In this document: positions 62,494-64,000 of the stretch, one piece after another
Position numbering within the stretch: the first letter of the stretch is position 1
Layout of the letters: each line of letters starts with the position of its first letter
Source of the DNA: Muscardinus avellanarius
Taxonomy: Eukaryota > Chordata > Mammalia > Rodentia > Gliridae
Assembly (NCBI GenBank): GCA_963383645.1
Contig: OY726567.1
Span: 72,686,947 to 72,750,946, forward strand
Direction of reading: 5' to 3'
Length of the DNA stretch: 64,000 bases
Translations under genes and position numbers: made by a program
Notes under the pieces: generated by a model
Told to the model about the DNA's origin: nothing
What the model saw: the letters and a program-made list of their open reading frames with translations, nothing else
The model's database searches: none

Positions 62494-62685
62494 GCCAGGT
62501 GTGGTGGCGCACGCTTTTTATCCCAGCATTCGGAAGGCTGAGACAGGAGGATCGTGCAGGTTTGAAGCCAGCATCCCTGGCTTAAGAGACCCTTTTCCAA
62601 ACAAAATATCAAATAGGTCTGGGAGTGTACCCTGGAGGTAGAAGGGTGCCATCCCCAGTGCCACAAAAATAAAATAAAATAAAAT
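62494..62685 (+). mobile_element. Short-body B1-dID SINE
   Basis: agccaggtgtggtggcgcac to ccatccccagtgccacaaaa. aaaatcttgattgga occurs at about 62478-62492 and 62683-62697 as target duplication. Confidence 0.92.
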
Positions 62686-62827
62686 CTTGATTGGACCCTG
62701 GTATACATAAAACATTCAGAGAGAAAACAGGGAAATACATTAGATAACTAAATTAATGTTAATACAGGCATGACATTGATATAGCTATGAACAATAACAC
62801 ATCTATTAAAAAAAAAACACAAAATAG
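62686..62827. other. Unique DNA
   Basis: Nothing recognised. Confidence 0.35.
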
Positions 62828-62828
62828 A

Positions 62829-63016
62829 AGCTGGGCGTGGTGGCGCACGCCTGTAATCCCAGTACTTGGGAGGCTGAGACAGGAGGATCGCAGGTTTGAG
62901 GCCTCAGTAACTTAATGAGGGCCTCAACAACTTAGCAAGATCCTGTTTCAAAATAAAAAATAAAATAGGGCTGGGGTTATACCTCAGAGATAGAATGCCC
63001 CTGTGTTTAATATCTA
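62829..63016 (+). mobile_element. B1-dID SINE
   Basis: agctgggcgtggtggcgcac to tgtgtttaatatctagg. Confidence 0.9.
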
Positions 63017-63186
63017 GGAGAGAGAGGGAGAGGGAGAGGGAGAGGGAGAGGGAGAGGGAGAGGGAGAGGGAGAGGGAGAGGGAGAGGGAGAGAAGGGGAG
63101 GGGAGGGGAGGGGAGGGGAGGGGAGAGGAGAGGAGAGAGGAGAGAGGAGAGAGGAGAGAGGAGAGAGGAGAGAGGAGAGAGAGAAG
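63017..63186. repeat. (GGGAGA)n(GGGGA)n(GGAGAGA)n purine array
   Basis: Three successive higher-order motifs, about 170 bases of uninterrupted purine, grown from the SINE tail. Frames give Arg/Glu or Leu/Pro/Ser repeats. Confidence 0.98.
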
Positions 63187-63194
63187 AAGAATGC

Positions 63195-63400
63195 CCTTAG
63201 TTTTAGAAGAGGCATGATGAAGTAATGAGGAAGGAAGTGATGGATGGTCAGCAGGAGGGGGCGGGTATGGAAGGAGAGGGGAGAAGGACAAGCTGTCAGC
63301 TGGGCACTCGGCTGCTCACACTAAAGGAAAGGCATTTCTGTGTTTGTCGTATTATTCTTTCAACTTTTCTATAATTTTGAAACATTAAAAAAAAATCTAT
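63195..63400 (+). mobile_element. Possible old LINE-1 3' end
   Basis: ttctttcaacttttctataa and ttttgaaacattaaaaaaaa resemble the L1M 3' terminus. Confidence 0.4.
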
Positions 63401-63560
63401 TGACCTTCAAAGCCGCCTGGACTTTACTTTCTGTTCAATGAGATATTTGGCCTATCCATGCCTAGGTAATGGGTAATAAATGGTTTCCATCGATACCGGG
63501 ACTCATGTGGTCACTTTGCTAATACCAGTTAATGTTTCTCTGTATCTTTCATCTCAACTC
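63401..63560. other. Unique DNA
   Basis: Nothing recognised. Confidence 0.35.
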
Positions 63561-63617
63561 AAGGCACACCTGTAACCCCAGTGCCTGCGACGCTGAGACA
63601 GGAGGATCACAGGGTAA
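63561..63617 (+). mobile_element. B1 5' fragment
   Basis: aggcacacctgtaaccccag to gagacaggaggatcacagg, ending abruptly. Confidence 0.7.
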
Positions 63618-63647
63618 TGAACAAAGCAAAGCCTTTTTATTTTTTTA

Positions 63648-63784
63648 TTTTTGTGGTACTGAGAATTGAACACGGACATTCTACCTCTGTGTCACACCCC
63701 CCAGCCTAAATATTTTTTTTTTTTGGTACTGGAGACTAAATCCAAAAGTGCTCTACCTCTAAGCTACACCCCCACATCTATTTT

Positions 63785-63815
<31 letters not shown>

Positions 63816-64000
63816 GAGGGTCTGGGGTTGGAACCCAGAGGCATTTGACCTCCAAGCTACACCCCTAGCCCTGTTTTTTATTCTTTATTTTGAAACAGGG
63901 TCTAACTAAGTTGCGGAGGGCCTCACTAAGTAGCTGAGGCCGTCCGAGAACCACGATCCTCCAGTCTCAGCCTCCCAAATGCTGGGATTACAAACGTGCG
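63648..64000 (-). mobile_element. Cluster of minus-strand SINEs running off the window
   Basis: dID 63650-63708, second dID 63725-63782, (TTTA)n 63783-63816, third SINE 63817-64000 with dID and B1 (two ttgcggagg/gtagctgagg blocks) cut by the window edge. Probably a nest whose B1 parts lie beyond the edge. Confidence 0.85.

Noticed and set aside
62208..62708. 166-codon minus frame
   Set aside because: Built from two SINEs and the purine tail between them.

Overview
The window is nuclear DNA of a non-murid rodent. The clearest sign is the dominant short interspersed element: a 7SL-derived B1 monomer joined through an A-rich linker to a shortened tRNA-Ala/ID unit. About 22 bases of the ID unit, between the A-box side and the B-box side, are missing. 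This is the layout of the B1-dID family described from dormice and squirrel-related rodents. Murid B2 and B4 elements were not seen, nor was the long ID-tail element that is abundant in squirrels, so a dormouse-like (Gliridae) genome is my best guess. That assignment is inference.

No protein-coding exon, tRNA, rRNA or snRNA gene could be supported. Nearly all long open frames are translations of simple repeats or of SINEs. The real coding remnants are the 3' ends of LINE-1 ORF2. I read the window as intergenic or deep intronic DNA.

Layout. 1-2.4 kb: MaLR-like LTR, L1 3' end and SINEs. 2.4-4.4 kb: a MIR, then unique DNA with a candidate conserved element. 4.4-16.4 kb: dense SINE nests inside old L1/HAL1 fragments. 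16.4-19 kb: unique, CpG-retaining DNA with enhancer-like composition. 19-22 kb: SINEs and unique stretches. 22-29 kb: MaLR LTRs and fossil L1 DNA containing a young truncated L1. 29-36.9 kb: mixed, with a three-level SINE nest at 30.5 kb and a candidate conserved element at 32.4-33.0 kb. 36.9-38.6 kb: unique DNA and a 19-bp minisatellite of about 46 units. 38.7-51.1 kb: SINEs, LTR remnants and a well-preserved solo LTR at 47.5 kb. 51.1-55.7 kb: the largest repeat-poor block, with two or more candidate regulatory elements. 55.7-58.7 kb: a GATGGT-type array and MIRs split by SINEs. 58.7-64 kb: unique DNA, a second young L1, a three-level SINE nest and purine-rich arrays.

The elements form a readable insertion history. 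MIR, L2, MaLR and old L1 were hit by older B1-dID copies. Those were hit in turn by younger subfamilies, by two copies of a recent L1 and by a solo LTR. Target-site duplications could be read directly for many of these events.
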